Assembly: GCF_000474275.2 (NCBI RefSeq) | Contig: NZ_ATAE01000052.1 | Location: 1 to 33,729, forward strand | Direction of reading: 5' to 3' | DNA length: 33,729 nt | Source of the DNA: Alkalihalophilus marmarensis DSM 21297 | GTDB taxonomy: Bacteria; Bacillota; Bacilli; Bacillales; Bacillaceae_D | In this document: positions 7,239-17,108 of the stretch, piece by piece | Position numbering within the stretch: the first letter of the stretch is position 1 | How the letters are laid out: the number at the start of each line of letters is the position of its first letter | The notes under the pieces: model-generated | What the model saw: only the letters and a program-made list of their open reading frames with translations | What the model was told of the DNA's origin: nothing | The model's database searches: none | Made by a program: the position numbers and the translations under genes

Positions 7239-8858
7239 TTATTCCCCTATAACTTCTTCGGCAATATTAACAGCATGATCTCCTACACGCTCTAAATTAC
7301 TAACAATATCTACATAAACAATTCCAGCTGTCCCCGTACATTTGTTTTCATTTACACGAATAATATGTTTCTTTCGAAGATCTCTCTCCATTTTATCAAT
7401 CTTCTCTTCTTTTTCAAGAACAGATCTAGCTTCTTCAATTTCATCTAAGTCCAGAGCTTTTATTGCTTGTCTGAGTGTAGAAACAGTCAATTCAAACATT
7501 TCATCTAAATCTGCAATTGCCGATTCAGAGAACGTTACCTTATTCGTAATTTGATACTCAACAAGCTCCATAATATTTTCCATATGGTCTCCAATACGCT
7601 CAAGGTCTCTAACCGTATTCATAAGAGTATGGTGCACCTTTGAATCTTGACCGGATAAAGAATGAGAAGAAACCTGTACAAGATAATCAGTAATTTTATT
7701 ATCCAAGTTATTAATTGCATTTTCGTACTGTGGAACAAGTTCTCTGTGTTTCTTCCCTTGTGTTTTAAAATATAGACTAACTTCTTGAATTCCCTTTTCT
7801 GTTAAATCTGCCATACGCATTACTTCCTTTTTTCCTTGACCAAGTGCTATAGCAGGAGATTTTCTAATGAATTTTTCATCTAAATGGACGGCCTTATATG
7901 GAATTGCCGTATCTTGACCTGGAATTAACTTGACCACAATCCAAGCAAGCACTGCTATGAATGGTAATTGAATAATTGCATTTGATACATTGAAAATCCC
8001 ATGCGCAAACGCAATGGTCATTTCTGGGTTTAACCCCAAACTATCACGAATGTATTCTATTAGAGTTGTAAAGGGTCTTAAAACGATTAATACAATAGTT
8101 GTCCCAACAAGGTTAAAAATAACATGTGTTAAAGCCGCACGCCTTGCTGCAATAGAAGCACCAATTGATGCTAATACTGCTGTAATTGTGGTACCTATAT
8201 TATCTCCAAAAAGAACTGGTAATGCTGCATCCAAATCCATTAATCCTTGACCAAATAAAGTTTGAAGTAACCCGATCGCAGCTGATGAACTTTGAACAGC
8301 AACCGTAAATAGTGTACCAATAAGAACACCTAATAGCGGATTTTCACTCATGCTCACTGTTAAATCTGCAAATGCCTGTACATCCCGAAGTGGTTTAAGA
8401 CCATCTCCCATTAAATTAAGACCTAAAAACAAAGAACCAAATCCAAATATAACTTGTCCATAGTTGTTAATCTTAGGGTTTTTAAAGAAGAAAATGAAAA
8501 AAGTCCCTACTGCCATAATGGGCAATGCATATGTTGAAATTTTAATACCAATTATAAAGGCTGTTACAGTTGTACCTATATTAGCCCCAATAATAACACC
8601 AATTGCTTGCTTTAATGTCATGAATCCGGCGTTTACTAACCCAATTGTCAACACCGTTGTTCCTGTACTGGTTTGAAGTAAAATGGTTACAAAAATCCCG
8701 GCAAGCACACCCATTATCGGGTTGGTTGTAAAACGGTCAAGTAGATCTCTCAGTCCATCACCTGCAACCTTTTGAAGACCATCCCCTAAGTATTTAATCC
8801 CAAATAAAAAGATGCCAAGTCCTCCAAAAAACATAAAAAGAAGTGCTTGCAAATCCAT
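7239..8858 (-). CDS. Na/Pi cotransporter family protein with PhoU-like tail
   Basis: The protein has about 539 residues. It has two inverted Na/Pi (NptA/PNaS) repeats carrying QTSTGTTVLTIGLVNAGF with GVIIGANIGTTVTAF, and QSSSAAIGLLQTLFGQG with LFGDNIGTTITAVLA. A soluble PhoU-like helical domain follows (about residues 370-535, with VRDLERIGDHMENI and SNLERVGDHAVNI). It should import phosphate with sodium. I prefer the ATG at 8858, nine bases after AAGGG. A longer frame from 8888 uses codons supplied by the transposon inverted repeat. The Tn3-family element ends 17 bases upstream of this ATG. The original promoter, with Pho-box-like repeats, is now at about 26740-26781. Confidence 0.88.
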   Translation of the reverse strand: MDLQALLFMFFGGLGIFLFGIKYLGDGLQKVAGDGLRDLLDRFTTNPIMGVLAGIFVTILLQTSTGTTVLTIGLVNAGFMTLKQAIGVIIGANIGTTVTAFIIGIKISTYALPIMAVGTFFIFFFKNPKINNYGQVIFGFGSLFLGLNLMGDGLKPLRDVQAFADLTVSMSENPLLGVLIGTLFTVAVQSSSAAIGLLQTLFGQGLMDLDAALPVLFGDNIGTTITAVLASIGASIAARRAALTHVIFNLVGTTIVLIVLRPFTTLIEYIRDSLGLNPEMTIAFAHGIFNVSNAIIQLPFIAVLAWIVVKLIPGQDTAIPYKAVHLDEKFIRKSPAIALGQGKKEVMRMADLTEKGIQEVSLYFKTQGKKHRELVPQYENAINNLDNKITDYLVQVSSHSLSGQDSKVHHTLMNTVRDLERIGDHMENIMELVEYQITNKVTFSESAIADLDEMFELTVSTLRQAIKALDLDEIEEARSVLEKEEKIDKMERDLRKKHIIRVNENKCTGTAGIVYVDIVSNLERVGDHAVNIAEEVIGE

Positions 8859-8870
8859 ATTCATCATCCC

Positions 8871-8875
8871 TTTAA
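8871..8875. repeat. Target-site duplication TTTAA (left copy)
   Basis: TTTAA directly precedes the left GGGGT end. The same five bases follow the right end at 26689-26693. A five-base duplication is characteristic of Tn3-family transposition. Confidence 0.93.
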
Positions 8876-8914
8876 GGGGTACCACCAACAGTTTGACATA
8901 AAACCCACGCTAAG
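8876..8914 (+). repeat. Left terminal inverted repeat (IRL) of the Tn3-family element
   Basis: It begins GGGGTACCACCAACAG and ends CCCACGCTAAG. Compared with the reverse complement of 26650-26688 it differs at positions 7, 8, 16, 21 and 35 only. It supplies an alternative upstream ATG for the adjoining Na/Pi gene. Confidence 0.93.
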
Positions 8915-8929
8915 CAAATTTCGACATAA

Positions 8930-8971
8930 AATAAGCCTATGATTCCTACGCTAAGAAATCATAGGCTTATT
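8930..8971. repeat. Subterminal hairpin with ACGCTAAG in the loop (left)
   Basis: AATAAGCCTATGATT (8930-8944) pairs perfectly with AATCATAGGCTTATT (8957-8971). The 12-base loop contains ACGCTAAG (8948-8955), identical to the inner end of IRL (8907-8914). GACATAAAA, another IR segment, also recurs just before the stem (8923-8931). The right end has a counterpart at 26598-26629. Confidence 0.75.
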
Positions 8972-9141
8972 AGTAACTATTATAGTAGTTTTATTATCTG
9001 TATAATTCCAGACATATTTCCATTTGGTTATTCATGCAATCAATCCAAACATGCTGGTACTTACCATTTTTAGGGTTCCTTTGTGGTAACTCCTCAGTTT
9101 TTTCTATTTCACCTGTGTTGCAAATTAATCTAATAGGGCTT

Positions 9142-9302
9142 CATAAGCTGCACTCTGTATTAGTAACAGGATATGATATGACCAATGCTATATTTACTTT
9201 AGTGATCCACTAGCAAACACAAAGAATAAAAAGGCCAAAATAGCAGACTTTGAAGCTGCATGGGTGCAACTGGGTAGACAAGCAATTACTTATATCCAAT
9301 AG
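9142..9302 (+). pseudogene. C39-like peptidase, C-terminal remnant
   Basis: In two frames the segment reads HKLHSVLVTGYDMTNA, then after a frame change YFSDPLANTKNKK and ADFEAAWVQLGRQAITYIQ followed by TAG. This is the C-terminal part of C39-like peptidases: the catalytic His region H-S-V-L-V-T-G-Y-D, then D-P-L. The 5' portion with the catalytic Cys is absent. The fragment is inside the Tn3-family element, so the element picked it up or captured it by recombination. Confidence 0.6.
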
Positions 9303-9346
9303 TTAGTTGGTTAAGGTAGGTTCCGTTATTTGTAAATAAGAAAAAC

Positions 9347-9378
9347 AAAAGTCCCAACTGTTAACTAGAGGGACTTTT
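9347..9378 (-). terminator. cadD terminator
   Basis: AAAAGTCCC (9347-9355) pairs with GGGACTTTT (9370-9378), and the minus strand continues GTTTTTC. It lies 13 bases after the cadD stop. Confidence 0.8.
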
Positions 9379-9390
9379 GAAGATTATTTT

Positions 9391-10059
9391 TTAATAATTT
9401 ATTAAACTCAAAAGGGCACTGAAAGTTTCGTTCTCCACCATGATATAGATTCCTAAACCAATAAAGACAATGGGTATAATCCATCTACCGTAATTCTCTA
9501 AGGTTTCAGAGACATGTTTAAAAGCTGCCAAACGATATCCAATAAAACACCAAATCGCAACCATAATAAAGAAAGTAATAACCGTTACTGCTAGTTGGTT
9601 CATGGTTAAAGTAGAGAAGAAAGGAACATATATTCCAATGTTATCTCCGCCATTAGCAAATGTTATAAATGCTACACTTAAAAAGACACTATTATACTTT
9701 CCAGAATTTAAACTTGAAAGAATTGCATTTTCATCCTCATCTTCTCCCTTTATAAACAACATAATCCCTAAATAGATTGGGATTAGTCCAAGTAATCCTA
9801 CCCATTTCTCTGGAATTAACATAACTCCAAAAGTTCCTAAGAGACTAACTACTACTAACAAGGTAAAACCTAGATATTGTCCAATAATTATATCCTTAGG
9901 GGATATATGCTTATTCTCTGTCTGGTTACCTTTTAAACCTTCACTCGTTTTCACCTGTGCTTTTGCCTGTGAAAATAGCAGCATCAAAACAAAAATATCA
10001 TCAATATTGGTAACTATAAATGCCCCTATTGCAGAAATAACGTTCAAAATTAAAGTCAA
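9391..10059 (-). CDS. cadD: CadD-family cadmium resistance transporter
   Basis: The 222-residue membrane protein has about six helices. It carries the family segments FIVTNIDDIFVLMLLFSQA, GLLGLIPIYLGI and ITFANGGDNIGIYVPFFSTL, and ends with RWIIPIVFIGLGIYIMVEN. These match staphylococcal CadD (LysE superfamily), which exports Cd2+ and protects against it. The start is a TTG at 10059 with only a weak ribosome site, so initiation may depend on coupling or be a few codons off. A terminator for cadA lies upstream, so expression may come from its own promoter or from readthrough of the cadC operon. It is larger than plasmid CadD (about 205-209 residues) owing to a hydrophilic loop near residues 36-52. 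Confidence 0.85.
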   Translation of the reverse strand: MTLILNVISAIGAFIVTNIDDIFVLMLLFSQAKAQVKTSEGLKGNQTENKHISPKDIIIGQYLGFTLLVVVSLLGTFGVMLIPEKWVGLLGLIPIYLGIMLFIKGEDEDENAILSSLNSGKYNSVFLSVAFITFANGGDNIGIYVPFFSTLTMNQLAVTVITFFIMVAIWCFIGYRLAAFKHVSETLENYGRWIIPIVFIGLGIYIMVENETFSALLSLINY

Positions 10060-10124
10060 TTACATCAACTCACTAACTGATTTTTTATTATATTTAGAAG
10101 TTATACTAATAATGAGTCCTTTTT

Positions 10125-10162
10125 AAAAAAGGAATTTCCATCTGTCTGGAAGAGCCCTTTTT
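10125..10162 (-). terminator. cadA terminator
   Basis: On the minus strand AAAAAGG and TTCC arms pair with GGAA and CCTTTTTT around an AGACAGAT loop, with internal mismatches. It falls directly after the cadA stop at 10176. Confidence 0.6.
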
Positions 10163-10175
10163 AGCACTTTTTCCT

Positions 10176-12353
10176 TTATTCTTTCACTCTCATTAGTCGC
10201 AAACCATTTAGAGCTACTAGAAGGGTTGCGCCCATATCGGAAAGAATGGCAATCCAGAGCGTTAACCAACCTGGGATAACCAATAGTAAGGCAATAAATT
10301 TAATAGCAATTGCAAAAGTAATGTTAGCTTTGATGATATTAAGAGTTTTCCGGCTAAGTTTTACAGTGAATGGAAGTTTTCTTAAATCGTCTCCCATTAG
10401 AGCGACGTCTGCAGTTTCTAAGGCTGTGTCTGTACCAGCTCCACCCATTGCAATCCCAACTGTTGAGGCCGCCAATGCAGGTGCATCATTGACCCCATCT
10501 CCTACCATTGCTACGTTGCCATACTCGGATCTCAACTGTTTAATAAAGTCTAATTTGTCCTGTGGCATTAATTCTGCCTCTATATCAGATACTCCAACCT
10601 GCCCTCCGATAGCATTCGCAGTACCTTTGTTATCACCAGTAAGCATAATTGTTTTTTTGATTCCAAGTTGATGTAACTTTTGAAGAATTTCCTTACTTGA
10701 CTCACGAACTTCATCAGCAACTGCAATAACTGCAAGTATTTCTTTTTCGGTTCCAATAATCATGGCTGTCTTACCTTGATTTTGAAGAGTAGTAACATTT
10801 TGCTCTAAGTCTTTATCGAAATCATTAGTCAATAATTCCTTAAAGAGTTTCGGGCTACCGATGTAATAAGTCGTCCCGTTTACGATACCCTTTATACCCT
10901 TTCCTGTGATAGAAGAGAAATCCTCTACCTGTACGTCAGAATAAGTAATGTTTTCTTCTTCTGCTTTTTTCATGATGGCTGAAGCAAGAGGATGCTGAGA
11001 ACGATACTCCAATGCAGTAATAATGGATAGTAATTCTTTTTCATTTATCTGTTTGTTCAACACATTATAATCAGTTACAGCTGGGACCCCTTTTGTTAAT
11101 GTTCCTGTTTTATCGAATGCAATAGCCTTTAAGGCGCCCATTTCTTCTAAATACACTCCGCCTTTTACAAGGACCCCTTTTTTCGCAGCATTTCCAATCG
11201 CTGAAACAATAGAAATAGGAGTCGATATAACCAACGCACAAGGACAACCAACAACAAGAACAGCTAATCCTTGATAAATCCATGTTTCCCAACTGCCATC
11301 AAAGAATAATGGAGGGACTATAGCAACTAATGCTGCAATGATCATAATAATCGGTGTGTAATATTTTGCGAATTTATCAACAAATGCTTGCGAAGGAGCA
11401 CGTTCCCCTTGTGCTTCCTCTACAAGATGAATAATTTTAGAAATTGTTGTATCTTCTACAAGTTTCGTTATTTCTACTTCAAGTAATCCTTCTTCATTTA
11501 AGGTACCTGCAAATACTTCATTATCAACCGTTTTCTCGACAGGGACTGATTCACCTGTAATAGCTGCTTGGTTAACGGCAGAGTACCCACTTACAACTAC
11601 ACCATCCATCGCAATCTTTTGACCAGGTTTTACAATCATGATATCCCCAACAGCAATATCATCAACATGAATCATTATTTCTTGTCCATTACGTCTAACA
11701 AGTGCCTCTTTAGGAGCGATATCCATTAATGAACGAATCGATTGTCTTGCTCTATCCATAGAGAATCGCTCAAGTGCTTCACTGATTGCAAAGAGAATAA
11801 CAACAATGGCAACTTCTGCCCATTCTCCAATAATAGCACCACCTATAACAGCCACTGTCATAAGGGTTTTCATATCAAATTCAAAACGTAGTAAGTTTTG
11901 CAAACCAACTTTAAAAAGTGATAATCCTCCGATAAACATGGATGCTAAAAACAATAAGGTAGTAACAATGTTCTCTTCTCCATTCACATACGAGGAAAGA
12001 TAACCAAAGGCAATCAATAAGGAAGCATAAAGTAGAGTACTATGCTTTTTATAAAACGGCACTTTATCTTCTTTCGTATCTTCTTTTACCTCTTGTGATG
12101 CTTGGCGAGCAGATTTTTCAGGTGTCACTTTGAGATTCTCAAATGCACCTGCTTTTTCTAGTTCTTCTATCGTTGCATTACCATAAACAGCAATTTTAGA
12201 TGCACCAAAATTTACTTTTGCATCCTCAACTCCAGATAGCTGTTTTACATTTTTTTCGAATTTACCCGCGCAGTTTGCGCAAGTAAAACCTTGTACACGA
12301 TAGGCCTTCATTTCTTGTTCAGATGTTATTGCCTTTTGATCAGACATTGACAT
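10176..12353 (-). CDS. cadA: Cadmium-exporting P1B-type ATPase CadA
   Basis: The 725-residue pump exports Cd2+ (also Zn2+ and Pb2+ in relatives) at the expense of ATP. It has an N-terminal HMA domain with GFTCANC (C25, C28), two helices, then the standard P-type core. This includes the TGES actuator loop ([12 protein letters not shown]), the membrane CPC metal site ([13 protein letters not shown]), the phosphorylation site [11 protein letters not shown], the HP motif (SQHPLASA) and the hinge [13 protein letters not shown]. Length and motif order are those of CadA. The start at 12353 overlaps the cadC stop by 14 bases, so the two are translationally coupled. Expression should be derepressed when CadC binds metal. 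Confidence 0.96.
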   Translation of the reverse strand: MSMSDQKAITSEQEMKAYRVQGFTCANCAGKFEKNVKQLSGVEDAKVNFGASKIAVYGNATIEELEKAGAFENLKVTPEKSARQASQEVKEDTKEDKVPFYKKHSTLLYASLLIAFGYLSSYVNGEENIVTTLLFLASMFIGGLSLFKVGLQNLLRFEFDMKTLMTVAVIGGAIIGEWAEVAIVVILFAISEALERFSMDRARQSIRSLMDIAPKEALVRRNGQEIMIHVDDIAVGDIMIVKPGQKIAMDGVVVSGYSAVNQAAITGESVPVEKTVDNEVFAGTLNEEGLLEVEITKLVEDTTISKIIHLVEEAQGERAPSQAFVDKFAKYYTPIIMIIAALVAIVPPLFFDGSWETWIYQGLAVLVVGCPCALVISTPISIVSAIGNAAKKGVLVKGGVYLEEMGALKAIAFDKTGTLTKGVPAVTDYNVLNKQINEKELLSIITALEYRSQHPLASAIMKKAEEENITYSDVQVEDFSSITGKGIKGIVNGTTYYIGSPKLFKELLTNDFDKDLEQNVTTLQNQGKTAMIIGTEKEILAVIAVADEVRESSKEILQKLHQLGIKKTIMLTGDNKGTANAIGGQVGVSDIEAELMPQDKLDFIKQLRSEYGNVAMVGDGVNDAPALAASTVGIAMGGAGTDTALETADVALMGDDLRKLPFTVKLSRKTLNIIKANITFAIAIKFIALLLVIPGWLTLWIAILSDMGATLLVALNGLRLMRVKE

Positions 12354-12708
12354 TCACTTCTTTCTTATGTTCTAGTACAATCATCATTATTTGTCTAATA
12401 TGTTCATCGTCTAACGAATAAAACGCTAGTTTTCCTTCTTTTCTATATCTTACAATCCCCTGCTTATGAAGGGTCCTTAAATGATGAGAAGCATTTGCCA
12501 CCGTAATACCAATAATATTTGCTATATCACACACACATAACTCTTCATCTTGACACAAAGCATAGGTAATCTTTGCCCTATTTTCATCCGCAATTGCTTT
12601 TAACATTTGGGCAACACTAACAATATCGATTGTTTTTAAATCACCTTGTATTCGATTGACCTTTTCCTCGTCATAACAAAAAATTTCACAAGTATCTTTC
12701 TTATTCAC
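12340..12708 (-). CDS. cadC: ArsR/SmtB-type cadmium-responsive repressor CadC
   Basis: The 122-residue protein is a winged-helix repressor with the recognition helix around [14 protein letters not shown]. It keeps both metal sites of pI258 CadC at identical positions: the Cd/Pb site C7, C11, C58 and C60 (in ELCVCD), and the alpha-5 Zn site D101, H103, H114 and E117. It should repress its own operon and release DNA on binding Cd2+, Pb2+ or Zn2+. The GTG at 12708 follows GGGGTGAT. It is the first gene of the cadC-cadA operon, with palindromic operators just upstream. Confidence 0.96.
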   Translation of the reverse strand: MNKKDTCEIFCYDEEKVNRIQGDLKTIDIVSVAQMLKAIADENRAKITYALCQDEELCVCDIANIIGITVANASHHLRTLHKQGIVRYRKEGKLAFYSLDDEHIRQIMMIVLEHKKEVNVNV

Positions 12709-12723
12709 ATTATCACCCCATTG

Positions 12724-12791
12724 ATATTCAAGTGTTCACTTGAATATAGTATATACCTTTCCTTGGTTAATATTCAAGTGAATATTTGAAT
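12724..12791 (-). promoter_or_regulatory. cad promoter flanked by two CadC operators
   Basis: A perfect palindrome with arms ATATTCAAGTG and CACTTGAATAT lies at 12724-12747. A second, imperfect one pairs ATATTCAAGTG with AATATTTGAAT at 12770-12791, close to the pI258 cadO pattern TCAAATAAATATTTGA. On the minus strand a -35 TTGAAT and a -10 TATACT with an 18-base spacer sit between and over them. Bound CadC would therefore cover both promoter elements or the start site. Confidence 0.82.
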
Positions 12792-12839
12792 GAAAAACAT
12801 AAAATGATTTTTCTAATAGTAATTCCCATTAACGAACGT

Positions 12840-12953
12840 TTAAGGGAAAAACTTTACCTATCTATAGTACACATGATTTTTGGCGTTTTCTAATCCCTAA
12901 ACCCTTCCCGTATTCATCTTCCCTAAAATTGACTTATAATCCGAATTAGGGAA
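12840..12953. other. Probable res (resolution) site
   Basis: The noncoding interval between the divergent cad operon and tnpR holds inverted half-site pairs. The clearest is TTCCCTAA (12919-12926) with TTAGGGAA (12946-12953), a 35-bp unit. Related CCCTAA and TTAAGGG half-sites occur at about 12891-12899 and 12849-12856. This is where Tn3-family resolvase binding sites normally lie. Exact subsites were not defined. Confidence 0.6.
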
Positions 12954-12978
12954 CAATTATTCTTGGGGAGGGAATTTA

Positions 12979-13533
12979 ATGGGAAAAGTTTTTGGATATG
13001 CTCGTGTTTCTACTCAAGATCAAATTTTAGATCTTCAAATTGATGTTTTAGAAAAAGCAGGCGCAGCTGTTATTTACAAAGAGAAAATAACTGGAACGAG
13101 AAAAGAACGTCCAGAATTAGAACAACTCCTAAAGGCTATAAGTAAAGGTGATTCTGTGGTCGTTTATAAGTTGGATCGTATCTCAAGGTCTACAAAACAT
13201 CTAATTGAATTGGTTGAAACCTTTGAAGAAAAAGAGGTCAATTTTATTTCCATACAGGATAATATTGATACATCAACAGCTATGGGACGTTTTTTCTTCC
13301 GAACAATGGCGAGTATTGCTGAACTAGAACGAGATATTATCAGTGAGCGTACAAAATCAGGATTACAATCTGCAAGAATGAGAGGCCGAAATGGGGGGAG
13401 ACCTTCCAAAGACCCCAAGTTGGTGGAACGTGCTTTAAAACTACATTCATCTAAACAATATAGCATCAAAGAAATTACGGATATGACGGGTGTTAGTAAA
13501 TCAGTGTTGTATCGAGCTTTAGAAAAAAATTAA
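12979..13533 (+). CDS. tnpR: Serine resolvase TnpR
   Basis: The 184-residue protein has the catalytic N-terminal domain of small serine recombinases (GYARVSTQDQ with Ser11; then VVYKLDRISRSTKHL and GRFFFRTMASIAELERD). It ends in a helix-turn-helix (IKEITDMTGVSKSVLYRAL). It resolves the cointegrate formed by Tn3-type transposition at the res site directly upstream. The ATG at 12979 has GGGGAGGG nine bases before it. tnpA follows 30 bases later on the same strand. The gene is intact, so it could still resolve cointegrates made with a transposase supplied in trans. Confidence 0.95.
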   Translation: MGKVFGYARVSTQDQILDLQIDVLEKAGAAVIYKEKITGTRKERPELEQLLKAISKGDSVVVYKLDRISRSTKHLIELVETFEEKEVNFISIQDNIDTSTAMGRFFFRTMASIAELERDIISERTKSGLQSARMRGRNGGRPSKDPKLVERALKLHSSKQYSIKEITDMTGVSKSVLYRALEKN

Positions 13534-13563
13534 ACCTTCGGGTTGGATTAGGGGGATTTTCCT

Positions 13564-15839
13564 GTGTATCTAAGAGCAAGAGAACTACTTACACCTGATC
13601 AAAGAAAGGATTTTTTGTTAATCCCGTCTACTTTAAGTAATTGGGAATTAGCGTATTACTATACCCTTACACAAGATGATATTGAGGTAATAAGACGTAG
13701 AAGAAGAGATCATAATCGATTGGGATTCGCTATTCAAATTTGTCTTTTTCGTTACCCTGGTTGGTCTCTTTCAGATATCAAGAATGTTCCTGATAAGGTG
13801 ATAAACTATGTTGCTAATCAGTTACAAGTAGATGCAAGTGAATTTAAGCTATATTCTGAACGAGAGCAAACGAAACATGAACATATGGAGGAAATACGAA
13901 AGTATTATGGTTTTTCTAATTTTTCAGCACAGTCATATCGGATTATTTCACAGGCATTACTCCCCCATGCAATTGAAAATTCAAATGCACTGTTCCTAAT
14001 AAGGATGACTTTAGAAGAAATGCGAAAGCGAAAAATCATTCTGCCTGCTATGACAACGATTGAAAGATTAGTATGGGAAACAAGGCGAAGGGCAGAGGAG
14101 AAAGTATATAATTCACTCTATAAACCGTTATCTCCATGGCAAAAACAACAATTGGAGAAATTAATTGATACCCCTTCCGATAAATCCAAAACTAAGCTTG
14201 GATGGCTAAGGGAAATACCAGGTCAGTCATCACCAGATGCTTTTTTAAAAGTAATTGAGAGATTAGAATATGTTCGTTTATTAAATCTTTCAACAGAGTC
14301 CGAAAATATTCACTCGAATAGGCTGCTTCAGCTTGCTAGGCTAGGCGCCCGATATGAACCTCATTCCTTTCGGAGGTTTAATGAGAATAAAAGGTACGCT
14401 ATTCTTGTAGCTCACCTTTTAACTCTTAGTCAAGATCTAATCGATCAAGCTATCGAAATTCATGACCGCCAAATTATGATCTTACAGTCAAAGGGTAGAA
14501 AAGCACAAGAAGAACTGCAAAAGCAAAATGGAAAATCTATCAATGAAAAAGTACTGCACTTTGCGGATATTGGTGAAGCTTTAGTAAAAGCACGAAATGA
14601 AGAGCTAGATCCATTTGAAGTATTAGAGAAAATAATGCCTTGGGAAAGGATTGTTGATTCTATAGAAGAAGCAAAACGTTTAGCTCGTCCTATGGACTAC
14701 GATTACTTAGATTTGTTGGTCACCCGGTTTAGTTACCTTAGAAAGTATACACCGGTACTTCTCAGTAAATTGGAGTTCCGTACGACTCAGGCTTCTGAGC
14801 CTTTATTGCGCGCTCTAAATGTCTTGCGTGAAATTAACAATAATAAGAAACGCCATATTCCCGAAGGCGCGCCATTGGATTTTGTGCCAAAGAGATGGCA
14901 GAAACATGTCTATGATGAAGATGGAAATATTAATCGAAAGTATTATGAATTAGCAGCATTAACCGAATTAAAAAACCATATCCGTTCAGGAGATATATGG
15001 GTTGCTGGAAGCAGGTTACATAAGGATTTTGAAGAATACTTAGTCACTAAAGATAATTGGGATGAAACTAAGAATACAGGCAATAGATTAGCTGTTGGTA
15101 TGTCAGCTCAAGAATATATAATTGAGAGAAATACTGCTTTAAATGAAAGATTAGATTATATATTGGAAAACATAGATTCTCTTGAGGGAATAAGTATTGA
15201 CAAGTCAAGGATACGACTTGACCGTTTAGAGAAAGATACACCGGAAGATGCCAAATCTCTTAGCCAAACTTTATATAACATGTTACCACGGGTAAAACTT
15301 ACTGATTTATTGATTGAAGTTTCAAATTGGACAGGATTCGATGAACACCTTGCTCATGCGTCTAGTAATCGTCCACCTAAGGGAGAAGAAAAGTCTATTG
15401 TAATGGCTACGATTATGGCTATGGGAACCAATATCGGTCTTACCAAAATGGCTGAAGCAACACCAGGAATCACCTATCATCAGTTAGCTAATGCAGCCCA
15501 ATGGCGATTACATGAGGATTCTTTGAGTAAAGCTCAAGCTACTTTAGTAAATTTTCAACATCATCTTTCTTTATCAAAATATTGGGGAAATGGGAGTACC
15601 TCATCTTCGGATGGCATGCGTGTACAAGTTGGCGTCTCTTCTCTTCATGCTGATGCTAACCCACACTACGGAACAGGGAAAGGAACTACTATCTATAGAT
15701 TCACCAGCGATCAATTTTCTTCTTTTTATACAAAGGTTATTAACACAAACGCTAGGGATGCTGTACATGTCATCGATGGATTGCTTCATCATGAATCAGA
15801 ATTATCCATTGAAGAGCATTATACGGATACGGCTGGTTA
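13564..15839 (+). pseudogene. tnpA: Tn3-family transposase TnpA, 5' part (interrupted)
   Basis: The GTG at 13564 has AGGGGG upstream. The first 758 codons are native: an N-terminal DUF4158 domain (MYLRARELLTPDQRKDFLLI) followed by the large DDE_Tnp_Tn3 domain up to EEHYTDTAG. The reading frame then continues for 11 foreign codons contributed by the nested element and stops at 15873, giving a 769-residue product. The missing C-terminal 227 residues lie at 25907-26590, and the rejoined protein would be 985 residues, the usual size. The break is immediately after the Asp of DTAGYTD, the second catalytic Asp, so the catalytic Glu is absent and the product cannot catalyse transposition. Confidence 0.95.
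15831..15839 (+). repeat. Left attachment core GGCTGGTTA of the Tn554-like element
   Basis: The nine bases are identical to 25900-25908. Joining the two copies restores an uninterrupted transposase frame (T-A-G-Y-T-D-Q). This marks the recombination site; the true crossover may be shorter than nine bases. Confidence 0.85.
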
Positions 15840-15921
15840 TCAATACCTTTTTATAAAAAAATTAGAATTATAATGTGATCTTTCATTGTAGACATGTATT
15901 TAAAGAATGATTTAAAAATGA

Positions 15922-15978
15922 CTAACGATTCAAAGTCGTTAGCCATCATCTTCTGCAATCGCGCCCGATTGCGGAAGA
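15922..15978. terminator. Paired hairpins near the left end of the nested element
   Basis: CTAACGA/TCGTTAG (15922-15942) is followed by TCTTC-GCAATCG with CGATTGC-GAAGA (15949-15978). The second hairpin resembles the one at 22165-22180 between the ger and tnp genes. T-tracts are poor, so it may be a mobile repeat rather than a terminator. Confidence 0.45.
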
Positions 15979-16092
15979 CTCGATTTCGAGATAACTTATA
16001 TATGTTCTTCGATTAAAACTCCGAGATTGTTTAAGGCGTGATCTGGAGATATCAAATAGTCTAGTCCCTTTAAAATCAATTTATTACTCTGA

Positions 16093-16887
16093 TTAATACC
16101 ACTCTCTCCTATGTTCACGAATGAATTCTATATCCTTTTCATAATGCTCAAGGTGTCCTTCGGCTATCATTTTTTGAAATGCAGTGTCTCCTTCGTTGGA
16201 TTTTCTCTTTATGTATTTACATAACCCTTCTAACCGTAACAATACCATCTCTAAATAGTCTTCATCTATACCTTCAATATCGTAAGAGTTAAAGAACAAC
16301 TTGATTCTTGTTTTGATCCTTTCTGCATCATATAAAGTATTATAATTGACTGTCTCACCTTTTTCATTATGATAAAGTCTGCTTAAAGGAACGCATATAT
16401 AGAGGGTGTAAGCTATGTCCCAAAGTCTTGGGCCGGGAGCTGCAACATCAAAGTCAATAATGCCTACTGGCTGTTCATGATTAAAAATAATATTGTACAC
16501 AGCAAAATCATTATGACAAAGGACCTCTCTATTTATAGGAGTATTGTCAATTGGAATCCATTCATCAAACAAAGGAAAGTCACTAACTGCGTCATGGTAA
16601 AGACGAAGCATATGTGCTATTTCTTTTAACACATCATTTGACCACATATATTTTTTCAAAGGGTAATTTCCAGCCTATCCTTCAATGAAGGATAATATCT
16701 CCCTGTATTTTTCATCAATACCCAAAAACTTCGGAGCATAATTAAAACCTTTGCTCTCTAAGTGCTGCAATAATTTATGTATTTTCAAACTATTAGGTTT
16801 TATTTCTCGTCGAACAGTATCTTCAAATCGATATACATTTGAGACATTCCCTCCAGCTAACTTTTCTTCTTCCTTAGAGTTTGACAT
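16093..16887 (-). pseudogene. Aminoglycoside-phosphotransferase-fold (APH) kinase, amber mutated
   Basis: From the ATG at 16887 (AAGGGAG nine bases before) the frame runs to FIEG and meets a TAG at 16672-16674. In the same frame it resumes AGNYPLKKYMWSNDVL and ends at 16093. The second half has the APH Brenner motif HNDFAVYN and the metal-binding IDFD segment. Bacillus homologues, from recall, read GEAG across the stop, so one G-to-T change (GAG to TAG) explains it. The substrate is unknown; it should not be called a resistance gene. With suppression or readthrough a full protein of about 264 residues would result. Confidence 0.8.
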
Positions 16888-17055
16888 TGTATTCATCTCC
16901 CTTACTAACAATTAAGGCACTCTATATTACCTCCTATCATTCGTTGTTAGAAGAAAAAACGATTGCCTATATTGAACAATCGCTCCATTTAAACGGAATA
17001 AAGAAAAAGGTGTAGATTTTACATGCTCTCCAGAGGGATATCTAAACCACAAAAA

Positions 17056-17081
17056 AACCGGGATGATATATCACCCCGGTT
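17056..17081 (-). terminator. Terminator after the truncated exported protein gene
   Basis: AACCGGG (17056-17062) pairs with CCCGGTT (17075-17081), with the inner arms TGATA and TATCA extending the stem. On the minus strand it is followed by seven T. Confidence 0.85.
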
Positions 17082-17108
17082 GGATTATAATAACTTTTCT
17101 TTATGGTT

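Noticed and set aside
7342-8676. Plus-strand open frames opposite the Na/Pi gene
   Set aside because: They are antisense shadows of a clear membrane transporter gene and have no ribosome sites.
15590-15856. Alternative frames within the 3' end of the first tnpA part
   Set aside because: They overlap an unambiguous coding frame.
16093-16911. Antibiotic resistance gene on the Tn554-like element
   Set aside because: The protein has the APH fold motifs, but the sequence does not indicate a drug substrate, and the frame has an amber stop.
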